Notes: generated by a model from the sequence alone, not told the origin. A stretch of 64,000 nt of DNA from Rhizobium esperanzae (GCF_014197615.1 NZ_JACIFY010000006.1:1-64000); one strand, 5' to 3'; positions 17,934 through 30,462 are shown, numbered from the stretch's first letter. Numbers and translations are program-made.

Positions 17934-18070
17934 ATACCAATTGTCCAGACGAATTTTAACTTTTAGGCGCACAAGGCTTCATTAAAAATTTTTATTGAGG
18001 AAAATCAAATGGATAAAAAGGTGTAATTTCTCGGCCATTCCCACTTGGTAAATGGTATTTTTTTGGTATT
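17934..18070. promoter_or_regulatory. AT-rich divergent control region with TGGTA half-sites
   Basis: The gene-free region 17581-18109 is GC-rich near the binding protein and AT-rich from about 17920. The half-site TTGGTA/TGGTAT occurs at 18045, 18053 and 18064 in direct orientation, and its complement ATACCA at 17934. This cluster just ahead of the kinase start is a plausible operator for the co-encoded GntR/UTRA regulator. No ORF is supported between 17581 and 18109. Confidence 0.4.
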
Positions 18071-18109
18071 GTATGAAAAACAGATGGGAACGGTGTATTC
18101 GGAGGCCCG

Positions 18110-18994
18110 ATGACGGAGCTTGCAATCGGCATAGATGGCGGCGGAACGAGCTGCCGGGCCGCGATCGCGGACAGAAACGGCACGATCATCGGCCGCGGCA
18201 AATCGGGGCCTGCCAATATCCTGTCCGATCTGGACAATTCCCTTCTCAACATCGTCGACTCCGCCCGGCAGGCTTTGCGTGATGCCGGGCTCGCCGCGGA
18301 AACCATCTCCTCCGTCGCAGCGGTCGTCGGCGTCGCCGGCGCCAATGTCACGGATTATGGCCAGCGAATCGAAAAGGCCCTGCCCTTTGCCGAAGGCCGC
18401 GTTGTTACCGATGCACTGATCGCGCTCCAGGGCGCGCTCGGCGATGCCGACGGCATCGTCGGCGCCTTCGGCACCGGCTCGGTCTATAACGCCCGGAAAG
18501 AGGGTCGGCTGAACGGCATCGGCGGCTGGGGCTTCGTCGTCGGCGACCAGGCAAGCGGCGCCCGCCTGGGCCGCGACCTCATGGAACGATCGCTGCTCGC
18601 CCATGACGGCGTGCGCCCGGCTTCCGCGATCACCGAAGCGGTCATGGCCGAATACGGCAATGATCCCGAGCGCATTGTCGAATTTGCGCATTCGGCAAGA
18701 CCGACGGATTTTGCCCGTTACGCGCCTGTCGTCTTCGACTACGCAATGAGGGGCGATGCGGTCGCGGTCGGCATCGTCACGGACGCGGCAACGGCGATCG
18801 GCGAAAGCCTTGAAGCGCTGCTTTGGCCCGGATGCCCGTCAATTTGCCTGCTTGGCGGTCTTGCGGAAGCCTATGAGCCCTGGCTTCCCCAACGCTACAG
18901 GCCGCTGCTGGCCAAACCGAAGAACGATGCCCTTCACGGCGCGGTGGAACTTGCGGTCAAGCTCCTGAACGAGCGACAGAGAGGTGCGGCATGA
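18110..18994 (+). CDS. BadF/BadG/BcrA/BcrD-type sugar kinase (N-acetylglucosamine kinase-like)
   Basis: A 294-residue ASKHA-fold kinase. The phosphate-1 motif IGIDGGGTSCRAAI is at the N-terminus, a second phosphate motif GAFGTGSVYNAR and the conserved GGWGFVVGDQASGA are central, and LLGGLAEAY lies near the end. This architecture is that of N-acetylglucosamine/glucosamine kinases, which phosphorylate the imported sugar. It overlaps the GntR gene by four bases (ATGA) and is divergent from the importer operon. Confidence 0.82.
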   Translation: MTELAIGIDGGGTSCRAAIADRNGTIIGRGKSGPANILSDLDNSLLNIVDSARQALRDAGLAAETISSVAAVVGVAGANVTDYGQRIEKALPFAEGRVVTDALIALQGALGDADGIVGAFGTGSVYNARKEGRLNGIGGWGFVVGDQASGARLGRDLMERSLLAHDGVRPASAITEAVMAEYGNDPERIVEFAHSARPTDFARYAPVVFDYAMRGDAVAVGIVTDAATAIGESLEALLWPGCPSICLLGGLAEAYEPWLPQRYRPLLAKPKNDALHGAVELAVKLLNERQRGAA

Positions 18995-19755
18995 CCGATG
19001 ATCTCGCCACAATCCTCTCCCTGGAACGCCTGCAGGCGGCCGGCACCGGCCCGCTCTACGTCAAGCTGCGCCGCACGCTCGAAGAGGCCGTGCGCGCCGG
19101 CACGCTTGGTCACGGCGACGCGCTGCCGCCGGAGCGCGACATCGCCGAACTTGCCGCCGTCAGCCGGGTCACCGTGCGCAAGGCGATCGACGAACTCGTC
19201 GCCGACGGCCTGCTGGTGCGCCGCCACGGTTCGGGCACCTTTGTCGCCAAGCCGGTTTCCAAGGTGGAGCAACGCCTGTCACAGCTCACCTCTTTCACCG
19301 AAGACATGGCACGCCGCGGCATGTCCTCCCGCTCGGAATGGCTGCATAAGGGCATCCATACCCCCTCACCCGACGAGATGATGATCCTTGGCCTCGCCGC
19401 GGGCGTGAAGGTTTCGCGCCTCTCGCGCCTGCGCATCGCCGACGACCAGCCGCTGGCAATCGAGAATGCCAGCGTCTCCGGCGAGTTCCTGCCCGATCCC
19501 TCCGCCGTCACCAATTCGCTCTACGCCGAACTCGAACGCCTCAACGTCCGTCCGGTCCGCGCCGTCCAGCGCATTTCGGCGACCAACATGAAGGAAGCCG
19601 ACGCCCAGCTTCTCGGCGTCTCCGTGGGTGCGGCCGGCCTGTCGATCGAACGTATCTCCTATCTCGGCTCCGGCCGCGCCGTGGAGTTCACCCGCTCGCT
19701 CTATCGCGGCGATGCCTACGACTTCGTGGCCGAGCTGACGATCGGGGTGAACTGA
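18991..19755 (+). CDS. GntR family regulator (HutC/UTRA subfamily)
   Basis: A 254-residue regulator with an N-terminal winged helix (VSRVTVRKAIDELVADG followed by RRHGSGTFV) and a C-terminal UTRA effector-binding domain. It is co-transcribed with the sugar kinase through an ATGA overlap. Regulators of this subfamily often respond to phosphorylated amino sugars, consistent with control of the kinase and divergent importer from the half-sites upstream. Confidence 0.87.
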   Translation: MTDDLATILSLERLQAAGTGPLYVKLRRTLEEAVRAGTLGHGDALPPERDIAELAAVSRVTVRKAIDELVADGLLVRRHGSGTFVAKPVSKVEQRLSQLTSFTEDMARRGMSSRSEWLHKGIHTPSPDEMMILGLAAGVKVSRLSRLRIADDQPLAIENASVSGEFLPDPSAVTNSLYAELERLNVRPVRAVQRISATNMKEADAQLLGVSVGAAGLSIERISYLGSGRAVEFTRSLYRGDAYDFVAELTIGVN

Positions 19756-19775
19756 CGGCTTGAGCTTATCCAAAT

Positions 19776-19785
19776 TATACGTATA
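19776..19785. promoter_or_regulatory. palindrome upstream of the antitoxin gene
   Basis: The 10-base palindrome TATACGTATA lies 30 bases ahead of the antitoxin start within an AT-rich stretch. Antitoxins of the Phd/YefM class usually repress their own promoter from such a site. Confidence 0.4.
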
Positions 19786-19814
19786 GTCCGAGTATTGAAG
19801 TTTGGAATCCTATT

Positions 19815-20069
19815 ATGGCTCGGACCACATCTCTGGAGTTTCAGCGAAAATTCGGTGAGTTTCAGCACCAGGCACAGCGCGAGCCCGTCGAGATCACCCG
19901 TCATGGCCGCCGCGAATTCGTGCTGATGTCGGCCGAGCACTATGATTGGCTGAGGGCTGCCGCACAACGCACGCACATCACCGCCGACGCCTTGTCCGTT
20001 GTCATCGAAGCAGTCGAAAGAGCGGAGATGGATGCGGCGCATGCCCCCCTCGATGAACTGCTGAAATAA
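19815..20069 (+). CDS. Phd/YefM-type antitoxin
   Basis: An 84-residue protein with the Phd/YefM fold features: an N-terminal DNA-binding half (FQRKFGEFQHQAQREPVEITRHGRRE is split by the usual turn before VLMSAEHYDWL) and a variable, acidic, alpha-helical C-terminus that would bind the toxin. It is followed after six bases by a PemK-like toxin gene, forming a two-gene module with its own palindromic promoter site. Confidence 0.75.
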   Translation: MARTTSLEFQRKFGEFQHQAQREPVEITRHGRREFVLMSAEHYDWLRAAAQRTHITADALSVVIEAVERAEMDAAHAPLDELLK

Positions 20070-20075
20070 CGCCTC

Positions 20076-20504
20076 ATGGCCCCAATTCCCGAACCTAAGC
20101 CCGGCCTCGTCGTGCACTATGATTACCTCTGGTCGCGCGAAGCATCGGCGGGCCGTACCCAGGGCAAGGACAGGCCCGCCTGCCTCGTCGCGGCAAGTGA
20201 TAGCTTCGCCAATCCCCGCTACGTCGTTCTGCTGCCGATCACGCATACGCCGCCGTCTGGCGATACAATCGGAATAGAAATCCCGCCGAAGGTGAAGCAG
20301 GCGATCGGTCTGAACGACGCGCCGAGTTGGGTCATCGTCTCCGAACACAACATCGATGAATGGCCGAATGGCGGGCTTTCGCCCGTGCCGGGCAGCGAGG
20401 GAATATTCGCCTACGGCTTCATCCCGCCCGGTCTTTTCGCAACGATCAAAGGGAAATTTCTCGATCTTGCCAAAGCCAGGAAGAGCGATCCCGTCCGCCG
20501 CTGA
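20076..20504 (+). CDS. PemK/MazF-like toxin
   Basis: A 142-residue protein resembling the PemK-like growth-inhibitor family. It has the early basic/aromatic strand, GKDRPACLVA, the strand YVVLLPITHTPP and the GFIPPGLFATIKGKFLDLAK end that packs in the CcdB/PemK barrel. Members are usually mRNA endonucleases. It is slightly longer than MazF (about 110) and its partner is Phd-like rather than MazE-like. Convergent with metH. Confidence 0.65.
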   Translation: MAPIPEPKPGLVVHYDYLWSREASAGRTQGKDRPACLVAASDSFANPRYVVLLPITHTPPSGDTIGIEIPPKVKQAIGLNDAPSWVIVSEHNIDEWPNGGLSPVPGSEGIFAYGFIPPGLFATIKGKFLDLAKARKSDPVRR

Positions 20505-20664
20505 TGCCTATCGCCCAAGAGCGGCTTTCGAGGGACGACATTCGGCAAAATCAAACTGCAGCTTGATTTTCGCTTTCAATTTCAAAAGCATGAAGCCGGA
20601 AGGTGAATCACTGTCCGGCTCCATCGTCTCTTGATTCATCACATTAAGAACGTCGAGCGCGCCT

Positions 20665-24438
<3,774 letters not shown>

Positions 24439-24478
24439 GGGAGGGCTCCTTGACGTCGTAAGACCAGACTTCCAGATC

Positions 24479-24498
24479 ACATAAAGATATCTTTATGT
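24479..24498. promoter_or_regulatory. 20-bp perfect palindrome (SahR-like operator) before metH
   Basis: ACATAAAGATATCTTTATGT is a perfect inverted repeat sited between divergent metH and the AGE-family gene. Methionine-cycle genes in alphaproteobacteria are often controlled by an ArsR-type sensor of S-adenosylhomocysteine binding an AT-rich palindrome with AAAGAT half-sites; this fits that pattern. No riboswitch fold was recognised here. Confidence 0.6.
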
Positions 24499-24605
24499 CA
24501 ATATATGCCTATCGATTTCGTGCTTTGCAAGCTTGCCTCATGACAGACTCGCCCGACCTCTATATAGGCGTTTGCAACGCTTGTGCACGAAATCGGAGGA
24601 GCATC

Positions 24606-25865
24606 ATGGCACCCGCAACCGGCAACACCGCGCTTGGAAACTGGACGACCCGCGCCTACCATCGCGGCTGGCTGCTCGCCCAGGCCAACGGCCTTTTCGA
24701 TTTCTTCCAGCACAATTCAGTCAACCCGAAGGGCGGCTTCTACGATCTCGACGACCAAGGCAGGCCGCTCGACGCCGAGGGCCAGGTGCGCGGCATCCAT
24801 ATCGCGGCGCGCGCGGTCCATTGTTTCTCGATCGGCGCCCTGCTCGGCCGCCCGGGCGCTGGCGACCTCGTCGACCACGGCATGAACTATCTCTGGAACC
24901 ACCATCGCGACCGCAGGAATGGCGGCTATTTCTGGTCGCTCGACAACAACGGTCCGGTCGATTCCAACAAGCAGGGTTACGGCCATGCTTTCGTGCTGCT
25001 CGCCGCCGCCTCCGCCAAGACGATCGGCCATCCGCTTGCCGACGGCATGCTCGACGATATCACCGGGATCCTGAACACTAGGTTCTGGGAGGCAAAACAC
25101 GGCGCCATCGCCGAGGAATTCACCGCCGACTGGCAGCCGCTCGACGGCGGCGTCTATCGCGGCCAGAATTCCAACATGCACTTGACCGAGGCGCTGATGG
25201 CGGCCTTCGAAGCGACCGGCGACAGAGAGTATCTGACCAAGGCCGAAAGCATCGCCGACCTCGTCATCCGCCGCGCGGCCGGTTCGGTCGACTGGCGCGT
25301 CGCCGAGCATTTCGACGCCGAATGGAACCTCGACAAGTCTTACTATCATCCGAACGAAATGTTCCGCCCGGCCGGCACGACGCCGGGCCACTGGCTGGAA
25401 TGGGCGCGCCTGATCCTGCAGCTCTGGGCGCTCGGCGGCAAGCGCATCGAATGGATGCCGGATGCGGCCAAGGCCCTCTTTGCCCAATCGATGGCGCTCG
25501 GCTGGGACAACGACAAGGGCGGCTTCTTCTATACGCTCGATTGGGACGACAAGCCCGCCAAGCGCAACAAGCTCTGGTGGCCGGCCTGCGAAGGTGCCGC
25601 TGCCGCCCATTTCCTCAACGAACATCTGCCGAGCGATTTCCACGAGGAAAGCTACCGCAAGATCTGGAACGTGATCGAGCGCGCCTTCATCGACCATAAG
25701 AATGGCGGCTGGCACGAGGAACTGACGGAAGACCTCGTCCCCTCGCATTCGCTCTTCCCCGGCAAGGGCGATATCTATCACGCCCTGCAGGCCTGCCTCA
25801 TCCCGCTCTTTCCGGCAACCGGCAGCCTGACGAAAGGCATCACTGAGGCCGGCGGCAAGCTCTGA
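24606..25865 (+). CDS. AGE-family epimerase/isomerase
   Basis: A 419-residue alpha/alpha-barrel protein of the N-acylglucosamine 2-epimerase superfamily. It has the histidines expected in the active site (RGIHIAARAVHCFS, the GHAFVLLA segment, EMFRPAGTTPGHWLEW and GGWHEEL). The sequence resembles the aldose-ketose isomerase branch (mannose isomerase or YihS-like) as much as true epimerases, so the substrate is open. ATG at 24606 is chosen because GGAGGAGC lies upstream; the longer reading frame from 24495 would cross the metH palindrome. Confidence 0.82.
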   Translation: MAPATGNTALGNWTTRAYHRGWLLAQANGLFDFFQHNSVNPKGGFYDLDDQGRPLDAEGQVRGIHIAARAVHCFSIGALLGRPGAGDLVDHGMNYLWNHHRDRRNGGYFWSLDNNGPVDSNKQGYGHAFVLLAAASAKTIGHPLADGMLDDITGILNTRFWEAKHGAIAEEFTADWQPLDGGVYRGQNSNMHLTEALMAAFEATGDREYLTKAESIADLVIRRAAGSVDWRVAEHFDAEWNLDKSYYHPNEMFRPAGTTPGHWLEWARLILQLWALGGKRIEWMPDAAKALFAQSMALGWDNDKGGFFYTLDWDDKPAKRNKLWWPACEGAAAAHFLNEHLPSDFHEESYRKIWNVIERAFIDHKNGGWHEELTEDLVPSHSLFPGKGDIYHALQACLIPLFPATGSLTKGITEAGGKL

Positions 25866-25889
25866 GGCATCGATCCGAAGTTCAGCATG

Positions 25890-25917
25890 CCCACGCGCGC
25901 CTCAAAAGGCGCGTGGG
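25890..25917. terminator. shared hairpin between convergent genes
   Basis: A 9-bp stem CCCACGCGC/GCGCGTGGG closes a 10-base loop between the AGE-family gene and the convergent lipoprotein gene. It lacks a clear T-tract on either strand. Confidence 0.5.
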
Positions 25918-25927
25918 GCTGTAAAGC

Positions 25928-26551
25928 TCAGTAGCCCGGCGCCCGCAATTCGGCGGTGGGATTGCGCTGGAACCACTCGACATCCTCGTTTGCACGGTCG
26001 AGTTCGTCCTGCAGGTCGCGCTGGTCGCGGCGGATATCGTGCATGTCGTCTTCGAGATCCTCGATCCGCCGGCGCAGCTCCGATCTGTCGCCATCCTTGG
26101 CATCCTTCAGCCTGTCGGAAAGCTCGTCGATTTCAATCTCCTTGGAGCTGTAATCGTTCTGCATCGAATTGAGGCGCTCCTGCAGCCCATGCTGCTTGCT
26201 GCCGATGTTGAAGCCGCGCAGGAAGCCGGATGCGGTTTCGGGCGGGCAGATATTGGCGTAGCCGCTGCCCGCCTGGCCGCGCGCCAGCCCGCTGAGCGGC
26301 GTGCAATAACGTACAAGGCCGGACTGATATCCCTGGAACCAGATCGTCTGGTCGGGCACGATCTTCACCCGCTCGCAGGATTTGGCATGCGCAGCGAAAC
26401 GCTGCTGCGGCTCATAGCCCGCAGCCCCGTCGCTCTCGCCGATCACCCGCCAGTCGGCGGCCACACATTCCTCCTTCGACAGCGTGTTGCAGGAGGCAAG
26501 GAAAAGACCGAAACCGATGGCGGCGGCAAGCGCGAAGAACAAGCGGATCAT
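25928..26551 (-). CDS. DUF2799-type lipoprotein with coiled coil
   Basis: A 207-residue predicted lipoprotein. The signal peptide ends at a lipobox-like LASC with Cys at about residue 21. The following segment (EECVAADWRVIGESDGAAG) matches the DUF2799 family. The last 80 residues are strongly charged and heptad-like, rich in E, D, R and L, and probably form a coiled coil. Function unknown; an envelope-associated role is likely from the lipid anchor. Confidence 0.75.
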   Translation of the reverse strand: MIRLFFALAAAIGFGLFLASCNTLSKEECVAADWRVIGESDGAAGYEPQQRFAAHAKSCERVKIVPDQTIWFQGYQSGLVRYCTPLSGLARGQAGSGYANICPPETASGFLRGFNIGSKQHGLQERLNSMQNDYSSKEIEIDELSDRLKDAKDGDRSELRRRIEDLEDDMHDIRRDQRDLQDELDRANEDVEWFQRNPTAELRAPGY

Positions 26552-26680
26552 GGCGTCCCGGGAAGGTTAAGGAGGGCGATGCCGCACCTTAACCGCAGGA
26601 CAAGGCCGCGTCACCGGAGCGGCGATGCGATTTTGCATTTTTCATGGCTTTTTTCTGTCGAAATTACGGCAGATCTCGCC

Positions 26681-27175
26681 TCAGAGCGGAGCGAGCCGCA
26701 GCGTATCCAGATCCTTCGCCAGCATCAGCGCCAAGGCCTCGACGGCGAGATTGTGGTCGTCGCGTTGCGGCAGGCCCGAAACGGTGACCGCGCCGATGCA
26801 GCCGGTTCCCTTGACGTTGATCGGAAAACTGCCGCCATGCGGCGCATAATCGGCGCCATCAAGCCCGTTGTCCTCGACGGTCTTGCCGTCCTTGCTGAGC
26901 TTTAGCCCGGACGCATAACTGCTGCGGAAATAACGCAGCACCATGTTGCGCTTGCGGCGCACCCAGTTGACGTTATCGGGTGTGACGCCCGGCAATGCCG
27001 CATAGAAGACCGGCATCGAATGCAGCGTCACATCGATCGCGATGCCGAGGCCGCGCTCGGTGGCGAGTTCCTGCAGAAGCTTGCCAAGCTGCCAGGCAGT
27101 GGTGAGATCGAAAGCGTCGAAGCTCAGCGCCTTTTCCTGCTCGGCGATCCGGCTGAGATCGTTCTCGATTGTCAT
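26681..27175 (-). CDS. UPF0303 heme-degrading-domain protein
   Basis: A 164-residue cytoplasmic protein of the UPF0303 (GlcG/HbpS-like) family. The conserved HGGSFPINVKGTGCIGAVTVSGLPQRDDH segment is seen in parts: APHGGSFPIN and TGCIGAVTVSGLPQ. Some relatives bind or degrade heme, others have a chaperone-like role; which applies is not known. It is separated by a repeat-bearing gap from the operon upstream. Confidence 0.75.
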   Translation of the reverse strand: MTIENDLSRIAEQEKALSFDAFDLTTAWQLGKLLQELATERGLGIAIDVTLHSMPVFYAALPGVTPDNVNWVRRKRNMVLRYFRSSYASGLKLSKDGKTVEDNGLDGADYAPHGGSFPINVKGTGCIGAVTVSGLPQRDDHNLAVEALALMLAKDLDTLRLAPL

Positions 27176-27260
27176 GATAGGCGCTCCTCTCCTGCTATGA
27201 TCCGATGCAGACCATTCTCACCAGAAGAGAAAAAGTAAAGCAAAACTTGGGGCTATCCCG

Positions 27261-27330
27261 GAGCAATTCCAGCAAAAGTGTACAGCGGTTTTGCGTCCGG
27301 AATTGCGTGAAAACAAAGAGATAGAGCGTT
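27261..27330. repeat. rhizobial intergenic repeat, CAAAA..AGTGT type
   Basis: The words GCAAAAGTGTACAGCGGTTT and AGATAGAGCG define a short interspersed element; the same core in the other orientation is seen near 49390 and a related hairpin at 57254. No coding content. Confidence 0.5.
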
Positions 27331-27363
27331 TCCATGACTCGAGAAAAACGGAAACGTTCGACG

Positions 27364-27975
27364 TCAGAGCTTCGGCGTCAGCATCTCGAAACGGTCGCGG
27401 ATGGTGGCGCAGGTATCGCCGCCCAGTCTCGCAATGGCATCGACCGCGGCCGGATCGACATGCAGCCGTTCCGGATCGACGACGCCATCGCGGTAATGCG
27501 CATAGACGATTTCGCCGAGGATAATCTGCCGCGAGCGTCCAAGTTCCAGCGTCACATGCCGCCGGCATTCGAAGGCGGCCGGCGCCTCGGCGATGAAGGG
27601 GGAAGCGACCTTCTTGCCCGGCACCGCCGTCAACCCGGCTTCCTTCAGCTCGTCGACGCCGCGCGGATATTTGCTGCCGCAGACATGCATCGCCTCGGCG
27701 ATGGCGAAAGAGACGATGTTGACGGTGAAGACCTCGGTCATGCGGATATTGTGGCCGGTATCTTTGAACGACATGTCGGCATTGTTCTCGACGCCGATCG
27801 CCAGGATCGGCGGATCGGCCGAGAGGCAGTTGAAGAAGCTGAAGGGCGCCGCGTTGATCCGGCCATGCTCGTCGACCGTCGTCACCAGCGCGATCGGCCG
27901 CGGAATGATCGTGCCGATCATCAGCTTGTAGCGTTCGCGCTCCCCGAGCGCTTTGAAATCGAAGGAGACGGCCAT
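27364..27975 (-). CDS. flavin reductase-like FMN-binding protein
   Basis: A 203-residue split-barrel flavoprotein of the flavin reductase-like family. The RPIALVTTVDEHGRINAAPFS strand pair and the NPPILAIG-type segment (here ADPPILAIGVE) are the FMN-binding features. These enzymes supply reduced flavin to monooxygenases or act as oxidoreductases themselves. Four bases separate it from the racemase gene upstream, so it is the last gene of the polyamine-type ABC importer operon. No partner monooxygenase is present in the window. Confidence 0.8.
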   Translation of the reverse strand: MAVSFDFKALGERERYKLMIGTIIPRPIALVTTVDEHGRINAAPFSFFNCLSADPPILAIGVENNADMSFKDTGHNIRMTEVFTVNIVSFAIAEAMHVCGSKYPRGVDELKEAGLTAVPGKKVASPFIAEAPAAFECRRHVTLELGRSRQIILGEIVYAHYRDGVVDPERLHVDPAAVDAIARLGGDTCATIRDRFEMLTPKL

Positions 27976-27979
27976 GGGC

Positions 27980-28723
27980 TCAGCCGATTTTCGCGGCCGG
28001 CGAAAAACCGCTCATCGCGCCCATAAAGGGTTTCGGCAGCGGCGAGGCGTAGGAGCCGCGCTTGCTGGTGGAAAGACCGAGCGACACCAGCGCCTCGGCC
28101 TGCTTGACGGCGGCCGCCACGCCGTCGACGACGGGCACGCCGTAGATATCCTGCAATTCCCGGGCAAGATCCGTCATGCCGGCACAGCCGAGCACGATCG
28201 CCTCCGCCCCGTCTTCGGCAAGAGCCCGCTCGATCTCGGCCCGGAGCTTGCCGATCGCGCCCGAGGCGGCATCTTCCAGCTCCAGCACCGGAATATCGGA
28301 GGCGCGCACCTTGGCGCGCTCCCCCATGCCGTAGCGGCGCACCAGATTGTCGATCAGTATCCGTGACCGCTCCAGCGTCGTCACCACGGTGAAGCGCTGC
28401 GCCAGGAAGCCCGCCGTCACCACGGCGGATTCGCAGAGACCGAGGATCGGCACATCGGCAAAACTCCGCGCCGCTTCGAGCCCGGTATCGTCGAAGCAGG
28501 CAATGACCGCCGCGTCATAACCCGCCGCCTGCCGCTCCTTAAGTTCCAGGAGCAGTCCGGGGATCGCCAGCGCCCCGTCATAATGCCCCTCGATGGAGAC
28601 CGGCCCCATGGTGGATGTCGCGGCGATGATCTCGGTGCCGGATGCCGCCACGGCACGTGCGGCGGTCGCGGCCTTCTCGGTCATGGAAACAGTGGTGTTC
28701 GGATTGACGATGAGGATGCGCAT
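27980..28723 (-). CDS. hydantoin racemase-like Asp/Glu racemase family enzyme
   Basis: A 247-residue cofactor-independent racemase. Both catalytic cysteines are present: C76 in IACFDDTG and C180 in VLGCAGM, in the positions known for rhizobial hydantoin racemase. The N-terminus RILIVNPNTT is a family hallmark. It would epimerise a hydantoin, allantoin-like or amino-acid-like compound. It overlaps neither neighbour but is one base from the permease gene upstream. No hydantoinase or carbamoylase gene is nearby, so a classical hydantoin pathway is incomplete here. Confidence 0.85.
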   Translation of the reverse strand: MRILIVNPNTTVSMTEKAATAARAVAASGTEIIAATSTMGPVSIEGHYDGALAIPGLLLELKERQAAGYDAAVIACFDDTGLEAARSFADVPILGLCESAVVTAGFLAQRFTVVTTLERSRILIDNLVRRYGMGERAKVRASDIPVLELEDAASGAIGKLRAEIERALAEDGAEAIVLGCAGMTDLARELQDIYGVPVVDGVAAAVKQAEALVSLGLSTSKRGSYASPLPKPFMGAMSGFSPAAKIG

Positions 28724-28724
28724 A

Positions 28725-29546
28725 TCAGTCTATCTTTGCCTGTCGCCGGCTGAGCATCGTCATGATGCCGAGCGCGATGAGAATGATGGTGAAGGAAAAC
28801 AGCGTCGTCACCGTGCCGAGCGCATAGAGCACCGGCGTCGTGACGTTGGTCGTCATGCCGTAGATTTCGAGCGGCAAGGTATTGTAGCTGCCGGAGGTCA
28901 TCAAGGTGCGGGCGAATTCGTCATAGGAGAGCGTGAAGCCGAACAGGCCGACGCCGATCAGGCTCGGCGCGATCATCGGCAGCACGACATGGCGGAAGGT
29001 CTGCCAGGAGGTCGCGCCAAGGTCGCGCGCCGCCTCTTCATAGGCAGGCGAAAAACGATTGAAGACGGCAAACATGATCAATACGCCGAACGGCAGTGTC
29101 CATGTCAGGTGCGCGCCGAAGGCCGAGGAATACCAGGCGGGCTTCAACCCGCCCTCCTGGAAGACGACGCCGATGCCGAGCGAGATGATGATCGACGGCA
29201 CGACGAGGCTGGCGACGGTGGCGTAGAACAGCGCCGTCGAACCGCGGAAACGGCGGCGGAAGGCAAGGCCGGCCAGCAGCGAGACGACGACCGTCACCAC
29301 CATCACCATCAGCCCGAGGGTGAAGGAGCGGCGGAACGAGGCGCCGAAATCGCCGACCGCCTGCTTTTCGAACAGGTTGAAGAACCAATGCGTGGAAACG
29401 CCGTTCATCGGGAAGGTCAGGCCGCCGTCCGGCCCCTGGAAGGAAAGGATCAGGATCGCCGAAAGCGGGCCGTAGAGGAAGAGCACGAAGATGATGAAAA
29501 AAATCGCCAGCAGATAGAATTCGAGACCGCGTTTTTCGTGGTTCAT
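28725..29546 (-). CDS. polyamine-type ABC transporter permease (PotC type)
   Basis: A 273-residue permease with about six membrane helices and an EAA loop in EEAARDLGATSWQTFRHV. ATG at 29546 has GGAG upstream and follows the previous stop by one base. It pairs with the larger permease upstream to form the importer channel. Confidence 0.87.
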   Translation of the reverse strand: MNHEKRGLEFYLLAIFFIIFVLFLYGPLSAILILSFQGPDGGLTFPMNGVSTHWFFNLFEKQAVGDFGASFRRSFTLGLMVMVVTVVVSLLAGLAFRRRFRGSTALFYATVASLVVPSIIISLGIGVVFQEGGLKPAWYSSAFGAHLTWTLPFGVLIMFAVFNRFSPAYEEAARDLGATSWQTFRHVVLPMIAPSLIGVGLFGFTLSYDEFARTLMTSGSYNTLPLEIYGMTTNVTTPVLYALGTVTTLFSFTIILIALGIMTMLSRRQAKID

Positions 29547-29547
29547 C

Positions 29548-30462
29548 TCAAAGCTCCTTGCGGATGTCGACGACACGCAGGATGGCGGCCACCATCAGCA
29601 GCACCACCGCAAGCAGCACCACGGCATTGGCGGCAGCGGCCGGATATTGCAGCAGCGACATCTGGTTCTTCATCATCAGCGCCACCGAAGCGCTCTGGCC
29701 GCCGGACATGACCTGCACGGTGGAGAAATCGGCCATCACGAGCGTGACGACAAAGATCGTGCCGATCGCCATGCCGGGCTTGGCAAGCGGAATGACGACG
29801 TTCCACAATACCTGCCAGCTCGACGCCCCGGCATCGCGCGCCGCCTCGAACAGCGACCGGTCGATGCGCATCAGCGTGTTGAAGATCGGCGTCACCATGA
29901 ACAGCGTATAGAGATGCACCATGGCGAGCACGACGGCGAAATCGGAATAGAGCAGCCATTCGATCGGCTTGGGGATGACGCCCATTTCGATCAGCGCCGA
30001 ATTGACGAGGCCGTTGCGCCCGAGCACAGGGATCCACGAGATCATGCGGATGATGTTCGAGGTCATGAACGGCACGGTGCAGACGAGGAAGAGGATCATC
30101 TGCGTCGAGGTCTTGCGGATGTGGAAGGCCAGGAAATAGGCAACCCAGAAACCGATGACGAGCGTCAGTGCCCAGACGATGGCGGTGAATTTCAGCGTAT
30201 TGAGATAGGTCTTCCAGGTTACCCATGAACCGAGCGTGTCGGTGTAGTTCATGGTGAGGAAATCAGGATAGAGGCCGGCGAAGTCGTAATCCCAGAAGCT
30301 GACGACCGATATCATCGCGATCGGCAGCAGGAAGAAGAAGCCGAGAATGACGATCAGCGGCGTCGCCTGGAGATAGGAGATGGCGGTAGGGGAGAGCCTC
30401 AGCCCACGCCTGACGCGCGCGCCTTGGTCGTCCTCCTCCGTTTCCGCTGCGATGGTCGCCAT
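29548..30462 (-). CDS. polyamine-type ABC transporter permease (PotB type)
   Basis: A 304-residue permease with six predicted helices and an EAA loop in LFEAARDAGASSWQVLWNVV. Its N-terminus is extended by about 30 charged residues. It follows the binding-protein gene across a repeat-rich spacer and precedes the second permease by one base. Confidence 0.87.
   Translation of the reverse strand: MATIAAETEEDDQGARVRRGLRLSPTAISYLQATPLIVILGFFFLLPIAMISVVSFWDYDFAGLYPDFLTMNYTDTLGSWVTWKTYLNTLKFTAIVWALTLVIGFWVAYFLAFHIRKTSTQMILFLVCTVPFMTSNIIRMISWIPVLGRNGLVNSALIEMGVIPKPIEWLLYSDFAVVLAMVHLYTLFMVTPIFNTLMRIDRSLFEAARDAGASSWQVLWNVVIPLAKPGMAIGTIFVVTLVMADFSTVQVMSGGQSASVALMMKNQMSLLQYPAAAANAVVLLAVVLLMVAAILRVVDIRKEL

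Noticed and set aside
24439..24605. SAM or cobalamin riboswitch ahead of metH
   Set aside because: No conserved riboswitch core was recognised, and the spacer is dominated by a protein-type palindrome.
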